Of a stretch of DNA of 64,000 nucleotides, positions 53,101-63,245 are shown piece after piece; position 1 is the first letter of the stretch, and each line of letters opens with the position of its first letter. The position numbers were made by a program, and so were the translations under genes. The notes under the pieces are model-generated. The model was given only the letters and a program-made list of their open reading frames with translations, did not search any database and was not told the DNA's origin. The DNA is from Hyphomicrobiales bacterium (lineage in GTDB: Bacteria; Pseudomonadota; Alphaproteobacteria; Rhizobiales; Rhizobiaceae). The DNA lies in assembly GCA_900469475.1 (NCBI GenBank), contig UBXG01000002.1, forward strand, positions 470,760 to 534,759, written 5' to 3'.

Positions 53101-55684
53101 TGTCGGCGACACGGCCAAGCTGAAGGTCACCTCGCGCTATGCCGGTCAGTTGATGGTGACGGCCGGGTCGGAAACGCTGATCTCGGTCGCCAACGCCGAT
53201 ATCGGCGCGACAGGCGGCGAAGTCGACGTTCCCGTAACGGCGGATTGGGGCGCCGGCACCTATCTGACGGCCACTCTTTTCCGCCCTGGCGACGCCCAGG
53301 AAAGCCGCATGCCGATGCGCGCCATCGGCATCAAATGGGCCCCCGTCGATCCCGGCGAGCGCAAGCTGCAGATCAAGATCGACGCGCCGCAGAAGACGCT
53401 GCCACGCCAACCGCTCAACATCGCCCTGCAGGTTGCGGGTGCAGGCGCCAATGAGGACGCCTATGTCACGATTGCCGCCGTCGATGTCGGCATCCTCAAT
53501 CTCACGCGCTACCAGCCGCCGGCACCGGATGACTGGTATTATGGCCAACGCCAGCTCGGCCTCGAAATCCGCGATATTTACGGCCGCCTCATCGATGGCT
53601 CACTCGGCGCGACGGGCAAGCTGCGTACCGGCGGCGACGGCGGACAGGCAGCCCTGCAGGCGAGCCCGCCGAAGGAAAAACTGATCGCCTTCTTCTCCGG
53701 TCCGATCAAGCTCGATGCCAATGGCAAGGCGAATGTCAGCTTTGATATTCCGCAGTTCAACGGCACGGCACGGCTGATGGCAGTCGCCTGGTCGAAGGCC
53801 GGCGTCGGTCACGCGACACAGGACGTGATCATTCGTGATCCCGTCGTCGTCACCGCCAGCCTGCCGAAATTCCTGGCACCGGGAGACAAGGCGAATCTGC
53901 GTCTCGATGTCGCCAACACGGACGCACCAGCCGGCGAATACACCCTCGCGGTAACAGGCAACAGCGCCGTGACGGTGGATGCAAGCGCCACGCAGCAGAA
54001 GGTCAACCTGCAGGCCGGCGGCAAATACGCCATCACCCTGCCACTGACCGGCGGACAGCCAGGCGACGGCGCGATCTCGATCAAGCTCTCGAATGCATCA
54101 GGCATGTCGCTCGACCAATCGGTCGATATCCCCGTTCGCCCGTCGCAGCTGCCGGTCACAGAACGGCGTGTCATCGCGCTTGCGCCAGGCAAGAGCCTGA
54201 CCGTCAATGCCGACCTTCTCGCCGACAGCGTGCTGCCCGGCGCCTCGGTCAGCGTCAATGTCAGCCGTTCCAGCGCCTTTGACGTGCCGGCGCTTTTGAT
54301 GAGCCTCAGCCACTATCCCTATGGCTGCGCGGAACAGACGGCGAGTAGCGCCATGCCGTTGCTCTACTTCAGCGACATGGCCATCAAGAACGGCCTGGCC
54401 AATGACGCCGAGATCCAGAAGCGCGTGCAGGATTCGATCTATCGCGAACTGTCCTACCAGTCCTCGACCGGCAGCTTCGGCCTCTGGAGCCCGGGCTCGG
54501 GCGATCTCTGGCTCGACGCCTATGTGATGGACTTCCTGACCCGCGCCCGCGAGCAGAAGTACAACGTGCCGGATCAGGCCATGGTGCAGGGTCTCGAAAA
54601 CCTCCAGAATGCGCTCAGCGCCAACACCAACGTCAAGGATAACGGCAACGAGATCGCCTATGCTCTCTATGTGCTGGCGCGCAACAAGAAGGCGTCGATC
54701 AGCGATCTGCGCTACTATGCGGACACCATGCTGAACGACTTCCCGACGCCGCTATCGAAGGCGCATCTGGCCGCCGCTCTCGCGCTCTACGGAGATGCTC
54801 AGCGCTCGCGCAACATCTTCGTGGATTCTCTGCAGATGTCGCAAAAGGCGGCGGTGACAAAGGTCAGCTTCGTCCGCTCGGACTACGGCTCGTCGCTGCG
54901 CGATGGTGCCGCCGTACTGGCGCTGGCCGCCGAAAGCCGCCCCGTGCCGCCGATCATTCCGGAACTCGCAAGCGTCGTCGCCAAGGATTGGCAGAGCCGG
55001 AAATATACCAGCACGCAGGAACAGACCTGGATGCTGCTCGCCGCCCGCGCTCTACAGAATGGCGATGACGGCCTGACGCTCGATGTCAACGGCGCCGCCC
55101 ATAGCGGCACCTATATGGCACAGATGTCGGGCGATGCGCTGATGGGCCACCCGCTGACCGTCACCAATACGACGCGCCAGCCGCTGTCGGCTGCCGTGAC
55201 CACGGTCGCGGCTCCGGTGGCGCCGCTGCCCGCTGGCGGTAACGGCTTCAAGATCGAGCGCAAATACTACACGCTCGACGGCGAAGAGGCGAATGTCAGC
55301 CAGGCACAGCAGAACGAACGCTACGTAGTCGTGCTGCACGTGACCGAGGACAATGACTGGCCGCAGCGCATCCTCGTGACCGATCTCCTGCCGGCAGGCT
55401 TCGAGATCGACAATCCGAGCATCGTCAACAGCGCCCAGCTTTCGAACTTCGACTGGCTCAGCGAAGTTCAGCCTGCTCATGTCGAATTCCGCAACGACCG
55501 CTTCGTCGCTGCCTTCGATCAGAATTCCGGGGCAGATCGCGACATGACCTTCGCCTATGTCGTGCGCGCCGTGACCCCCGGCGTCTACGATCATCCGGCC
55601 GCAAGCGTCGAGGACATGTATCGTCCCCAGTTTTCGGCCCGCACGGCAATGGGTCGCATGGAGGTGCTGGGCGCCCAGCAGTAA
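50162..55684 (+). CDS. bacterial alpha-2-macroglobulin with PAN domain
   Basis: A 1840-residue exported protease trap. A signal peptide (about residues 1-26) has no lipobox Cys, unlike E. coli YfhM. A PAN/apple-like module follows, with cysteines at 56, 60, 66 and 78 (DQCSASC...SCKAFTYN...WCFM), then TPR-like repeats (about 120-260) and the macroglobulin domains. An Asp/Ser/Asn-rich stretch near residue 765 (NANNDDDDSSSGDS) interrupts the MG region. The thioester motif is intact: YPYGCAEQ with C1389 and Q1392. It should trap attacking proteases in the periplasm. pbpC follows after 9 bases, the classical defence-and-repair pairing. A ggggagg site precedes the ATG. Confidence 0.95.
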   Translation: MSRRAFIGFSAFLLATFASLTPSLTADVKRQVVTTKDGDYFGFDLRTEQNVTLDQCSASCIGDKSCKAFTYNPKVKWCFMKSDFNQLNSFPGAIAGKIVETAATSEPDIGAAPALSFLSDNFVQSARDAKNTLTLGNELKGQGVESLIALGRIELTSGNVNDALNAFQGALSLNPDNGDLWIEMARAANTITNDTSVATRAAYAALNGYQLTRTTSSRAEALAVLAEALKNAQNYRPALSAYKASLNLVSSAAVQAAYNDLLARQGFRVTGNTLDNDNASPRACVQFSEKLVKSGVDYTPFVTLNGAAPKGVDAKDNQICVEGLEFGQHYRISLRAGLPSSVDENLASQVNVDIYVKDRTASLRFTGDNFVLPSTARRGIPIISVNANTANLKLYRIGDRNIAQLLNNSQFLTQVDSYSAQTIQDTNGELVWQGSIEIKQELNKEVATSFPVDEALPKRKPGVYVLTAVAPESGGHEWDPQATQWFVVSDIGVTTYAGTDGLNVFARSLGSAKPLAGIQLQLLAKNNEILGTAKTDDNGRAVFSAGLMRGTAGMTPAVITAQNGDQDYVFLDMTRAGFDLSDRGVAGRTAPGAIDLLTWTERGIYRAGETVHASALARDVSSTAVESLPLTFVFLRPDGVEDRRIVTDGGKLGGYNVDLPLQQTSMRGTWTMNIYTDPKGSSIGSQTFLVDDFVPDRIEFDMKSDAKEIEVGQPTPVNVDGRYLYGAPAAGLNLEGEVTLKPTRQSDAFKGYQFGLADEGAGKANANNDDDDSSSGDSKAESTQVPLEDLQALDENGKTTFNVTINDTPSTTQLLNANITVRMQEAGGRAVERSLTLPVKADGPRIGIKPEFDGDLGENSVGNFHVIVVDANGQKQAMQGLTWKLLSVERNYQWYRDGSSWKFEPIMSTKQVAVGTVNATTDGAAISMPVTWGRYRLEVSTADANGPESSVEFNAGWYIASTSTETPDALEIALDKESYHVGDTAKLKVTSRYAGQLMVTAGSETLISVANADIGATGGEVDVPVTADWGAGTYLTATLFRPGDAQESRMPMRAIGIKWAPVDPGERKLQIKIDAPQKTLPRQPLNIALQVAGAGANEDAYVTIAAVDVGILNLTRYQPPAPDDWYYGQRQLGLEIRDIYGRLIDGSLGATGKLRTGGDGGQAALQASPPKEKLIAFFSGPIKLDANGKANVSFDIPQFNGTARLMAVAWSKAGVGHATQDVIIRDPVVVTASLPKFLAPGDKANLRLDVANTDAPAGEYTLAVTGNSAVTVDASATQQKVNLQAGGKYAITLPLTGGQPGDGAISIKLSNASGMSLDQSVDIPVRPSQLPVTERRVIALAPGKSLTVNADLLADSVLPGASVSVNVSRSSAFDVPALLMSLSHYPYGCAEQTASSAMPLLYFSDMAIKNGLANDAEIQKRVQDSIYRELSYQSSTGSFGLWSPGSGDLWLDAYVMDFLTRAREQKYNVPDQAMVQGLENLQNALSANTNVKDNGNEIAYALYVLARNKKASISDLRYYADTMLNDFPTPLSKAHLAAALALYGDAQRSRNIFVDSLQMSQKAAVTKVSFVRSDYGSSLRDGAAVLALAAESRPVPPIIPELASVVAKDWQSRKYTSTQEQTWMLLAARALQNGDDGLTLDVNGAAHSGTYMAQMSGDALMGHPLTVTNTTRQPLSAAVTTVAAPVAPLPAGGNGFKIERKYYTLDGEEANVSQAQQNERYVVVLHVTEDNDWPQRILVTDLLPAGFEIDNPSIVNSAQLSNFDWLSEVQPAHVEFRNDRFVAAFDQNSGADRDMTFAYVVRAVTPGVYDHPAASVEDMYRPQFSARTAMGRMEVLGAQQ

Positions 55685-55693
55685 GAAGCAATC

Positions 55694-57781
55694 ATGAAGG
55701 CGCGGTGGAAAATTGCGATCGGCTTTGGAGCCACCGTCTTGACGGCGGTGGGTCTGGTCTTCGGCCTGGAAGCCGCAGATCACGCCTATCCACCGCCGCT
55801 GGACAATGCCCGCGTGGTGTCCGCCGAAGTGCTCGATGCCAACGGCAATCTGCTGCGCGCCTTCGCCACGCCCGAGGGGCGCTGGCGGCTGAAGACCGAG
55901 GTTGCCGATGTCGATCCGCAATTTCTGCGTATGCTGGTCGCCTATGAGGACCGGCGCTTCTACGATCACCATGGCGTCGATCCCATGGCGATCGGCCGCG
56001 CCTTCCTCCAACTCCTCACGCATGGCCGCATCGTGTCAGGCGGCTCGACGCTCTCCATGCAGGTGGCACGCCTGATCGAGCCCCGCAGCGAGCGCTCGAT
56101 GACGGCGAAACTCTTGCAAGTCGTCCGTGCCATCCAGATCGAACGGCGGCTGACCAAGGAACAGATCCTCGATCTCTATCTGACGCATGCCCCCTATGGC
56201 GGCAATCTGGAAGGCGTGCGGGCCGCGAGCCTTGCCTATTTCGGCAAGGAGCCGAAGCATCTGACGGTCGCGCAGGCTGGCCTGCTGGTTGCCCTGCCGC
56301 AACTACCGGAAAAGCGCCGGCCAGACCGCAATCTTGCCGCCGCCCAGGCTGCCCGCCATCGCGTGCTCGAGCGCGCGGCCGTGGCTGCCGTTATCGGCGA
56401 AGGCGAAGCGGAACGTGCCTCGCTTTCACCAATTCCTGCTCAGCGCCGGCAACTGCCGGCCTATGCCGCGCATGTCGCCGAATTGGCACTGCGCAAGCAG
56501 TCTGGCGTCATCAAGCATAAGACGACATTGCGGCGCGATGTGCAGCAGGGTCTGGAAGCCGTTGCGGATGCGGCGGCAAAGCGGCTTGGGCCGAAAGTAT
56601 CGGTCGCCATGATCATGGCCGACGCCAAGACCGGCGAGATCATCGGTGAAGTCGGCTCGGCCAATTATTTCGATTCCTCGCGTGCCGGCTGGGTCGATAT
56701 GACCCGCGTGCTGCGCTCGCCCGGCTCGACGCTGAAGCCCTTCATCTACGGCCTTGCCTTCGAGCAGGGCTATGTGGCGCAGGAGACGATTATCGAGGAT
56801 CGCCCCGCCGACTTCTACGGCTATCGCCCACGCAATTTCGACATGAGCTACCAGGGCGATGTCAGCGTGCGCCAGGCGCTGCAGCTGTCGCTCAATGTAC
56901 CGGCCGTGCGCCTGCTCGACGCGGTCGGGCCGACGCGGCTGCTGGTGCGCTTCCGCCGCGCCGAGGTGAAGCCGAAGTTGCCGCCGAACGAAGCTCCGGG
57001 CCTTGCCATCGGCCTCGGCGGCGTCGGCGTGACGCTGAAGGATCTCGTGCAGCTCTATGCCGGGCTTGCCAATCGCGGCAAGGCCATGCGGATCGGCGAT
57101 GGCGTGCAGGACGAGCCGGGACCGATCGACGGCGAGCCACTGATGGAGCCGATCGCGGTGTGGAACATCACCGACATTCTCTCCGACATCATTGCCCCGC
57201 GCGGCAGCAAGCAGCTCGGCATCGCTTACAAGACCGGAACCAGCTACGGCAATCGCGATGCCTGGTCGATCGGCTATGACGGCGCGCATGTGCTCGGCGT
57301 CTGGGTCGGCCGTCCGGACAATGGCGCCGTACCGGGGCTGGCGGGCTATGTTTCCGCCGCACCCATCCTGTTCGAGGCCTTCGCCAAATCGGGCGTTGCC
57401 ATAACCCCCTTCCCTGCCGCTCCGATGGGCGCCGTGCGCATCGCGCCGACCGAATTGCCGATCAGCCAGCGGCGTTTTTCCGTGACCGCCGCCGGGCTGC
57501 TGGCTGCCTCCAGCCGCGAACCGGCGCCTCAGATCGTCTATCCGCCGGAAGGTGCGCGCGTCGATCTCGGGGCAAGCGGCGGCAACGACCAGATCATGCC
57601 GCTGGCGTTGAAGCTGCAGGGCGGCAGGGCGCCGTTCCGCTGGCTCGCCAACGGCAAGCCGCTGCCCGACATGTCGCGCCGCCGCACCAACCAATGGACA
57701 CCCGATGGCGCCGGCTATTCGACGCTGACCGTCATCGATGCCGCCGGGCGCGCGGCAAGCGTGCGCGTCTTCGTGGAATAG
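55694..57781 (+). CDS. pbpC: penicillin-binding protein 1C
   Basis: A bifunctional peptidoglycan synthase anchored by one N-terminal membrane helix (residues 5-25). The glycosyltransferase domain has the catalytic Glu at E85 (VAYEDRRFYDHHG) and GGSTLSMQVAR. The transpeptidase domain has the S345-T-L-K348 nucleophile motif (RSPGSTLKPF), SLN at 399-401 and KTGTS at 513-517. The C-terminal BiPBP domain (about 595-695) is present. The 695-residue length is normal. It is co-transcribed with alpha-2-macroglobulin, suggesting wall repair after damage by foreign proteases or lytic attack. Confidence 0.95.
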   Translation: MKARWKIAIGFGATVLTAVGLVFGLEAADHAYPPPLDNARVVSAEVLDANGNLLRAFATPEGRWRLKTEVADVDPQFLRMLVAYEDRRFYDHHGVDPMAIGRAFLQLLTHGRIVSGGSTLSMQVARLIEPRSERSMTAKLLQVVRAIQIERRLTKEQILDLYLTHAPYGGNLEGVRAASLAYFGKEPKHLTVAQAGLLVALPQLPEKRRPDRNLAAAQAARHRVLERAAVAAVIGEGEAERASLSPIPAQRRQLPAYAAHVAELALRKQSGVIKHKTTLRRDVQQGLEAVADAAAKRLGPKVSVAMIMADAKTGEIIGEVGSANYFDSSRAGWVDMTRVLRSPGSTLKPFIYGLAFEQGYVAQETIIEDRPADFYGYRPRNFDMSYQGDVSVRQALQLSLNVPAVRLLDAVGPTRLLVRFRRAEVKPKLPPNEAPGLAIGLGGVGVTLKDLVQLYAGLANRGKAMRIGDGVQDEPGPIDGEPLMEPIAVWNITDILSDIIAPRGSKQLGIAYKTGTSYGNRDAWSIGYDGAHVLGVWVGRPDNGAVPGLAGYVSAAPILFEAFAKSGVAITPFPAAPMGAVRIAPTELPISQRRFSVTAAGLLAASSREPAPQIVYPPEGARVDLGASGGNDQIMPLALKLQGGRAPFRWLANGKPLPDMSRRRTNQWTPDGAGYSTLTVIDAAGRAASVRVFVE

Positions 57782-57874
57782 ACGTCGTCAAATCATTGCG
57801 ATCATGGTGCCAGCGTTTTGGCAGTCGGCGGTGTCTATGATATGTTAGACATGACTCAAACGAGGAATGACAAG

Positions 57875-58234
57875 ATGTCGGAAGAGCAGGCAATCCGCGC
57901 GGTTGTTCATCTCTACGTCGATGGCATGGCATTCGCGAACGAGCCGGCGCTGCGCAAGGCCTTCCATCCGCGAGCAGCGATCATCGGCAATTATCAAGGC
58001 GCGGTGGAATGGATGACGCGGGATGAATTCATTGCCGCGATCGTCGAGGAAGGCAGCGCGCCGCCCGGCACCATTCCGCTGATGGATATAGAATTGATCG
58101 ACATCGAAGGCGATGCTGCAAGCGTCAAGGTCGTCGACGAATTCGCCGGGATGCGGTTTTCGGACTATCTATCGCTGGTGAAGATCGATGGCCGGTGGAG
58201 TGTGGTGAACAAGGTTTACCATCTGCATCGGTAG
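57875..58234 (+). CDS. nuclear transport factor 2-like (lumazine-binding-like) protein
   Basis: A 119-residue SnoaL/NTF2-fold protein of the type annotated as putative lumazine-binding. It starts MSEEQAIRAVVHLYVDGMAF, has FHPRAAIIGNYQG and ends DYLSLVKIDGRWSVVNKVYHLH, all family traits. No enzymatic role is assignable. I chose the ATG at 57875 because gaggaa lies upstream; in-frame codons further upstream are less likely. Confidence 0.8.
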   Translation: MSEEQAIRAVVHLYVDGMAFANEPALRKAFHPRAAIIGNYQGAVEWMTRDEFIAAIVEEGSAPPGTIPLMDIELIDIEGDAASVKVVDEFAGMRFSDYLSLVKIDGRWSVVNKVYHLHR

Positions 58235-58266
58235 GTGAGGCGGCACCGAGGATGCCGTGCCCCTGA

Positions 58267-58313
58267 TACCCCCCTCTGTCACTTCGTGACATCTCCCCCA
58301 CAAGGGGAGATTG
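58267..58313 (+). repeat. rhizobial intergenic repeat, copy 1 of an inverted pair
   Basis: TACCCCCCTCTGTCACTTCG then tgacatctcccccacaagggg and agattg. It contains its own small dyad (ATCTCCCC-cacaa-GGGGAGAT). It faces copy 2 in opposite orientation, 92 bases apart. Confidence 0.75.
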
Positions 58314-58404
58314 TTGGGAGTATGCGGCGCGCTCTTCCAAATCTAAGAGCTTCAGTGTCTGCAGCTTCGATAGTTGATCGAGGCGAGAAGATTCCGCGAG
58401 TTAC

Positions 58405-58451
58405 CAATCTCCCCCTTGTGGGGGAGATGTCGCGACAGCGACGGAGGGGGT
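58405..58451 (-). repeat. rhizobial intergenic repeat, copy 2 of an inverted pair
   Basis: CAATCTCCCCCTTGTGGGGG then agatgtcgcgacagcgacggagggggtga. Its reverse complement aligns with copy 1 along its length with some changes in the middle. It lies near the pheT stop. The 249-base gap 58235-58483 contains these repeats and no gene that I can support. Confidence 0.75.
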
Positions 58452-58483
58452 GACAGACCCTCCGCGAACTCGGCCGCAGCCGA

Positions 58484-60907
58484 TTACGCTCTCAACACCC
58501 CACCCGTCGACTTGGTGACGTTCGCCACGATCTTCTGCGTCAGCGCCTCGAAATCCTCATCCGTCAGCGTGCGCTCTGCCGGCTGGATCTGCACTTCGAT
58601 GGCAATCGACTTCTTGCCTTCGCCGAGCGACGCGCCCTCGAAAATGTCGAAGACGTTGACGCCGGTGACCAGCTTGCGGTCGGCACCGGCAGCCGCGCGG
58701 ATGACGGCCCCGGCTTCCACCGACCTGTCGACCACGAAGGCGAAGTCGCGCTTGACGGCCTGGAAGGGAGAAAGCTCCAGCGCCGGCTTGGTGCGCGTGG
58801 CCTTCTTCTTCGGTTCGGGCATGGCATCGATATAGACTTCAAAGCCGGCAAGAGCGCCGGAGACATCCAGCGCTTCCAGCGTCTTCGGATGGAATTCACC
58901 GAAATAGCCGAGCACGACCTTCGGACCCATCTTGATAGTGCCGGAGCGACCGGGATGATACCAGGCCGGGCCACCCTGCTCGATCTGGATATTGCCCATC
59001 GGCAGGCCGCAGGCCTCGATGACGGCCAGAGCATCGGCCTTGGCGTCGAAAACGTCGACCGGCTTGCCGCCGCCCTTGGTGGCGTTCGACCACATGCGGC
59101 CGGCGCCGGCAAGCGATGCCGTGCCGCGGCGAATACCCCCGGCAACGCGTCGCTGTCCCTCAGGCGTGTCGTTCTCATACGTGCCCGAGACTTCGAAGAC
59201 TGCGACGTCGCCATAGCCCTTGTCGGCATTGCGCTGCGCAGCCGACAGCAGGCCCGGCAGCAGCGAAGGACGCATATCGGACATGTCTGCGGCGATCGGG
59301 TTCGCAAGCTTCAGCGCGTTGGAGCCGCCGCCGAAGAGCTTGGCCTGATCTTCCGAGATGAAAGACCAGGTGACGGCTTCCAGCATGCCGCGTGATGCCA
59401 GCGCGCGCTTGGCGGTGCGCGTGCGGATCTGCAGCGTCGTCAGGATCTTGCCATTGACGGCGGCGTGGCTGCTAAGCGGCTGCGGCTTGATGTTATCGAC
59501 ACCGTGGATGCGCATGATCTCTTCGACAAGATCGGCCTTGCCATCGACATCAGGGCGCCAGGAGGGTACCGCGACGGAGACACGCTCACCCGAACCGGAA
59601 ACCGAAAAGCCGAGCTTCGTCAGGATCGACTTGCTCTCGTCGGCCGAAACTTCGAGGCCGGTCAGGCGCTTGACTTCCGACAGCGGGAAATCGACAACCT
59701 TCGCCTCATAACCCTTGTAGCCTTCGACGCGGGCTTTGGCAGCCGTGCCGCCGCAGCAGGCAAGCACCAGCTCCGTGGTGCGCTCAAGGCCGGGCACCAT
59801 ATATTCCGGATCTACGCCGCGCTCGAAGCGATAGCGCGCGTCGGTGATGATGCCGAGGCTGCGGCCCGTCTTGGCAATGTTCATCGGGTCCCAAAGTGCC
59901 GATTCGATCAGCACGTCGGTCGTATTCTCGTCGCAGCCGGAATGTTCACCGCCCATGATGCCGCCGATCGATTCGACGCCGTTGCTATCGGCGATGACGA
60001 CGTTGCTAGGGTTGAGCTTGTATTCGCGCTCGTCCAGTGCCAGCACGGTCTCTCCGTCCCTGGCGCGGCGGACGACCAGATTGCCTTTGACCTTGGCGGC
60101 GTCGAAGACGTGCATCGGCCGACCCTGGTCGAAAGTCATGTAGTTGGTGATATCGACCAGCGCACTGATCGGACGGAGGCCGATCGCGAGCAGGCGCTGC
60201 TGCATCCACTTCGGGCTCGGGCCGTTCTTGACGCCGCGCACGAGGCGAAGCGCAAAGCCCGGGCAAAGGCTGATATCGTCGAGCTCGATCTTGAGTTCGG
60301 TCGGCGTTTCACCTTGGACAGGAAACGTTGGCGTGAGGCGGGGCTTCAGCGTGCCAAGGCCGGAGGCGGCGAGATCGCGGGCGATGCCATAGACGCCGGT
60401 GCAATCCGGGCGGTTCGGTGTCAGGTTGATCTCGATGACCGGATCGTCGAGGCCGGCATAGGCAGCGAAGCTCGTGCCAACGGGCGCATCTTCCGGCAGA
60501 TCGATGATGCCGTCATGGCTGTCGGAGATTTCCAGTTCCTTTTCCGAGCACATCATGCCGCGGCTCTCGACGCCGCGGATGTTGCCGATGGCGAGCGTCA
60601 CATCGATGCCGGGAACATAGGTGCCGGGGGCCGCAAACGCGCCGACGAGGCCGGCGCGCGCATTGGGGGCGCCGCAAACGACCTGAACGGGCGCGCCGCT
60701 ACCGGTGTCGACCATCAGCACCTTCAGGCGATCGGCCTGCGGGTGCTTTTCGGCCGAGAGAACCTTGGCGATGACGAAAGGCTTGAATGCGGCCTTGTCG
60801 TCCACTTCTTCCACTTCCAGCCCGATCATCGTCAGGCGGGCGCAGATCTCGTCGAGCGTGGCGTTGGTTTCCAGGTGCTCTTTCAGCCAGGAGAGTGTGA
60901 ATTTCAT
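58484..60907 (-). CDS. pheT: phenylalanyl-tRNA synthetase beta subunit
   Basis: The 807-residue beta chain of the alpha2-beta2 enzyme that charges tRNA-Phe. N-terminal tRNA-binding (EMAP-like) domain at about 40-150 ([18 protein letters not shown]), then B3/B4 editing domain, B5 ([22 protein letters not shown]), the catalytic-like core, and the C-terminal anticodon-binding ferredoxin fold ([16 protein letters not shown]). The length is normal. It follows pheS by 16 bases on the minus strand and ends the cluster. Confidence 0.97.
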   Translation of the reverse strand: MKFTLSWLKEHLETNATLDEICARLTMIGLEVEEVDDKAAFKPFVIAKVLSAEKHPQADRLKVLMVDTGSGAPVQVVCGAPNARAGLVGAFAAPGTYVPGIDVTLAIGNIRGVESRGMMCSEKELEISDSHDGIIDLPEDAPVGTSFAAYAGLDDPVIEINLTPNRPDCTGVYGIARDLAASGLGTLKPRLTPTFPVQGETPTELKIELDDISLCPGFALRLVRGVKNGPSPKWMQQRLLAIGLRPISALVDITNYMTFDQGRPMHVFDAAKVKGNLVVRRARDGETVLALDEREYKLNPSNVVIADSNGVESIGGIMGGEHSGCDENTTDVLIESALWDPMNIAKTGRSLGIITDARYRFERGVDPEYMVPGLERTTELVLACCGGTAAKARVEGYKGYEAKVVDFPLSEVKRLTGLEVSADESKSILTKLGFSVSGSGERVSVAVPSWRPDVDGKADLVEEIMRIHGVDNIKPQPLSSHAAVNGKILTTLQIRTRTAKRALASRGMLEAVTWSFISEDQAKLFGGGSNALKLANPIAADMSDMRPSLLPGLLSAAQRNADKGYGDVAVFEVSGTYENDTPEGQRRVAGGIRRGTASLAGAGRMWSNATKGGGKPVDVFDAKADALAVIEACGLPMGNIQIEQGGPAWYHPGRSGTIKMGPKVVLGYFGEFHPKTLEALDVSGALAGFEVYIDAMPEPKKKATRTKPALELSPFQAVKRDFAFVVDRSVEAGAVIRAAAGADRKLVTGVNVFDIFEGASLGEGKKSIAIEVQIQPAERTLTDEDFEALTQKIVANVTKSTGGVLRA

Positions 60908-60923
60908 GTGCTTTATCCCTTCC

Positions 60924-62006
60924 TTACGCGCTCAGACCGCCGAACAAAGTCGGCATATCGAGCGGGCGGAAGCCATAGTGGTTCATCCAGCGGACGTCGG
61001 CGTTGAAGAAGTCGCGCAGGTCGGGCATGCCGTATTTCAACATGGCAATGCGGTCGAGGCCCATGCCCCAGGCAAAGCCCTGATACTCGTCCGGATCGAG
61101 GCCGCCGTAACGCAGTACGTTCGGATGCACCATGCCGCAGCCGAGGATTTCCATCCAGTCGGTGCCTTCGCCGAACTTGACGATCGGGCCGGAGCGGTCG
61201 CACTGGATATCGACTTCGAAGGACGGTTCCGTGAAGGGGAAGAAGGACGGGCGGAAGCGCATCGTCACATTGTCGACCTCGAAGAAGGTCTTGCAGAACT
61301 CTTCGAGCACCCAGCGGATATTGGCGACGTTCGCCGTCTTGTCGATGACGAGGCCTTCGACCTGATGGAACATCGGCGAATGCGTGGCATCGCTATCCTG
61401 GCGGTAGGTCTTGCCGGGGATGATGATGCGGATCGGCGGCTTTTGCGCTTCCATGGTGCGGATCTGCACCGGCGAGGTGTGTGTGCGCAGCACCTTGCGC
61501 TCACCCTTTTCATCCGGCTGGAAGAAGAAAGTGTCGTGCATTTCGCGGGCCGGGTGCCCTTCCGGGAAGTTGAGCGCCGTGAAGTTATAATAATCGGTCT
61601 CGACATCGGGGCCTTCGGCAATCGAGAAGCCCATGTCGCCGAAGATGGCCGTGATTTCGTCGACGATCTGGCTGATCGGATGGATGCGGCCACGCTCAGC
61701 CGGCGAGGAGCGGACCGGCAGGCTGACATCGACGGTCTCGGCCTTCAGCTTCGCCTCGATCGCCGCATCGCGCAGCTCGCTCTTGCGGGTGTTGATCGCG
61801 TCGGTGACGGCGTTCTTCAGCGCGTTGATCGCTGCGCCGCGTGTCTGCCGTTCTTCCGGCGACATAGAGCCCAGCGTCTTCAGCAGTTCCGAAACCGAGC
61901 CCTTCTTGCCGAGCGCGGCAACCCTGACCGCCTCGATCGCCTGCTCGTCGTTCGCCGCAGCCACCTCGGCCATGAGTTGGGTTTCGAGTGTTACGAGTTC
62001 CGTCAT
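60924..62006 (-). CDS. pheS: phenylalanyl-tRNA synthetase alpha subunit
   Basis: The 360-residue alpha chain holds the active site for Phe adenylation. Motifs are visible: coiled-coil N-terminus, the phenylalanine pocket region ending [15 protein letters not shown], motif 2-type [16 protein letters not shown], and motif 3-like [15 protein letters not shown] chose the ATG at 62006 with aggatcag upstream. It is co-transcribed with pheT. The 327-base region between pheS and rplT contains the rplT terminator and no gene I can support; a 25-codon frame was rejected. Confidence 0.97.
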   Translation of the reverse strand: MTELVTLETQLMAEVAAANDEQAIEAVRVAALGKKGSVSELLKTLGSMSPEERQTRGAAINALKNAVTDAINTRKSELRDAAIEAKLKAETVDVSLPVRSSPAERGRIHPISQIVDEITAIFGDMGFSIAEGPDVETDYYNFTALNFPEGHPAREMHDTFFFQPDEKGERKVLRTHTSPVQIRTMEAQKPPIRIIIPGKTYRQDSDATHSPMFHQVEGLVIDKTANVANIRWVLEEFCKTFFEVDNVTMRFRPSFFPFTEPSFEVDIQCDRSGPIVKFGEGTDWMEILGCGMVHPNVLRYGGLDPDEYQGFAWGMGLDRIAMLKYGMPDLRDFFNADVRWMNHYGFRPLDMPTLFGGLSA

Positions 62007-62261
62007 CTGATCCTGCCTTGCGGGCGGCGGGCTTGGAACGCCGCTCATTCCGCGGAATAATGGATGAACGCCCACATCAGACTGCTTGTGGCAACGATGA
62101 GGCGCTGCAGATCACTACCCATGTGGAAGCGGCCAATCAACCGGGCAAATGACAAAAACACGCCAAGAATACGGTCCTTGGTATTTGTCGCCCGACGCGC
62201 GACCCATTTTCGAGCCTCGCCCAACAAGACAGCCTGACACGATGGAAAAGCATATGCTGCA

Positions 62262-62299
62262 AAACACAAAACCCGCGCCGGTTTCGCCAGCGCGGGTTT
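62262..62299 (-). terminator. intrinsic terminator after rplT
   Basis: On the minus strand AAACCCGCGC pairs with GCGCGGGTTT around an 11-base loop, followed by a T-rich run (TTGTGTTTT). It sits about 35 bases after the rplT stop and separates the ribosomal genes from pheST. Confidence 0.85.
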
Positions 62300-62333
62300 C
62301 ATAATGAATTTACGAAAGACGTGCGAGGCAGCG

Positions 62334-62738
62334 TTAGTTAACGGCTGCTTCGAACTCGTTCTTCGTGCCGGCTTCCTTGAGGTATTCAAGTGCCTTCTTC
62401 GAAGCGACGACGAGCGCGCCGAAAGCTTCCTGCTCATGGATTGCCATGTCGGAAAGAACCTTGCGGTCAACTTCGATGCCAGCCTTGGTCAGGCCGTCGA
62501 TGAAGCGGCCATAGGTCAGGCCATGCTCGCGGACGGCAGCGTTGATGCGCTGGATCCAGAGGGCGCGGAAGTTGCGCTTGTTAACCTTGCGGTCGCGATA
62601 AGCGTACTGCTTTGCACGATCGACGGCGGCCTTGGCGGTACGGATGGTGTTCTTGCGACGGCCGTAGAAGCCCTTGGCTGCCTTCAGAACCTTCTTGTGC
62701 TTGGCGTGGGCGGTAACGCCTCTTTTTACGCGTGCCAT
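62334..62738 (-). CDS. rplT: 50S ribosomal protein L20
   Basis: The 134-residue protein binds 23S rRNA early in large-subunit assembly; in other bacteria it also represses its own operon. [30 protein letters not shown] is the canonical basic N-terminal arm, and the globular end has [14 protein letters not shown] [17 protein letters not shown]. The C-terminal tail ([20 protein letters not shown]) is longer than in E. coli, as usual in alphaproteobacteria. It follows rpmI by 37 bases. Confidence 0.97.
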   Translation of the reverse strand: MARVKRGVTAHAKHKKVLKAAKGFYGRRKNTIRTAKAAVDRAKQYAYRDRKVNKRNFRALWIQRINAAVREHGLTYGRFIDGLTKAGIEVDRKVLSDMAIHEQEAFGALVVASKKALEYLKEAGTKNEFEAAVN

Positions 62739-62775
62739 TTCATGATCTCCTTAGTCTATAGCGTTACGAATAGTC

Positions 62776-62979
62776 TTAGAGACCGTTCGGCAAGTAGTTC
62801 TTGATAACCTTACGGCCATCCGGTTCTGCGAGAACCATGGTGCCGCGGGCATCGCGAATGAACTTGTTGCTACGCTTGATCATGCCGTGGCGCTTGCCAG
62901 CAGCGGCTGCCTTGACCTTGCCGGATGCGGTGATCTTGAACCGCTTCTTGGCAGAGGACTTCGTCTTCATCTTGGGCAT
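62776..62979 (-). CDS. rpmI: 50S ribosomal protein L35
   Basis: A 67-residue basic large-subunit protein: [20 protein letters not shown], then [19 protein letters not shown] and LPNGL, the standard L35 pattern. aaggag precedes the ATG. It is downstream of infC after a terminator and a long structured leader, and upstream of rplT in the classic infC-rpmI-rplT order. Confidence 0.97.
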   Translation of the reverse strand: MPKMKTKSSAKKRFKITASGKVKAAAAGKRHGMIKRSNKFIRDARGTMVLAEPDGRKVIKNYLPNGL

Positions 62980-63039
62980 TTTGCTACTCCTTCGATGCTT
63001 CCTGGCCTGCTTTGCTTAAAAGCCCTTCCCACAGATCCG

Positions 63040-63153
63040 GAACTGACCGGGCTGCAACAAGGTGCCGGAGCGTTTGTTGTTGAACGGCGGATACGGTGAC
63101 GAACCGCTCCACCAGCATTCTGAACTGCCACGGCATGCCCTGCCGGTCAGTTC
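63040..63153 (-). promoter_or_regulatory. structured rpmI leader with competing stems (candidate autoregulatory RNA)
   Basis: On the minus strand, GAACTGACCGG (63153-63143) can pair perfectly with CCGGTCAGTTC (63050-63040), 92 bases away and about 60 bases before rpmI. The same 5' arm can instead form a local hairpin: GAACTG with CAGTTC (63127-63122) and CGGCA with TGCCG inside it. The stems exclude each other. In other bacteria L20 represses the rpmI-rplT mRNA through structured leaders. The rest of 62980-63245 holds no gene I can support. Confidence 0.45.
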
Positions 63154-63245
63154 GGACGCGCGCTTATAACCGCACTTGCCTTCGAGTGCAACGGTGCCAA
63201 TGCGGGAATCTTTGCAGATCGATGACAGGCATGGCCCATGCCGCA

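Noticed and set aside
62045..62122. 25-codon minus-strand frame upstream of pheS, considered as a phe leader peptide
   Set aside because: Only one Phe codon, no ribosome site, and no attenuator hairpin before pheS.
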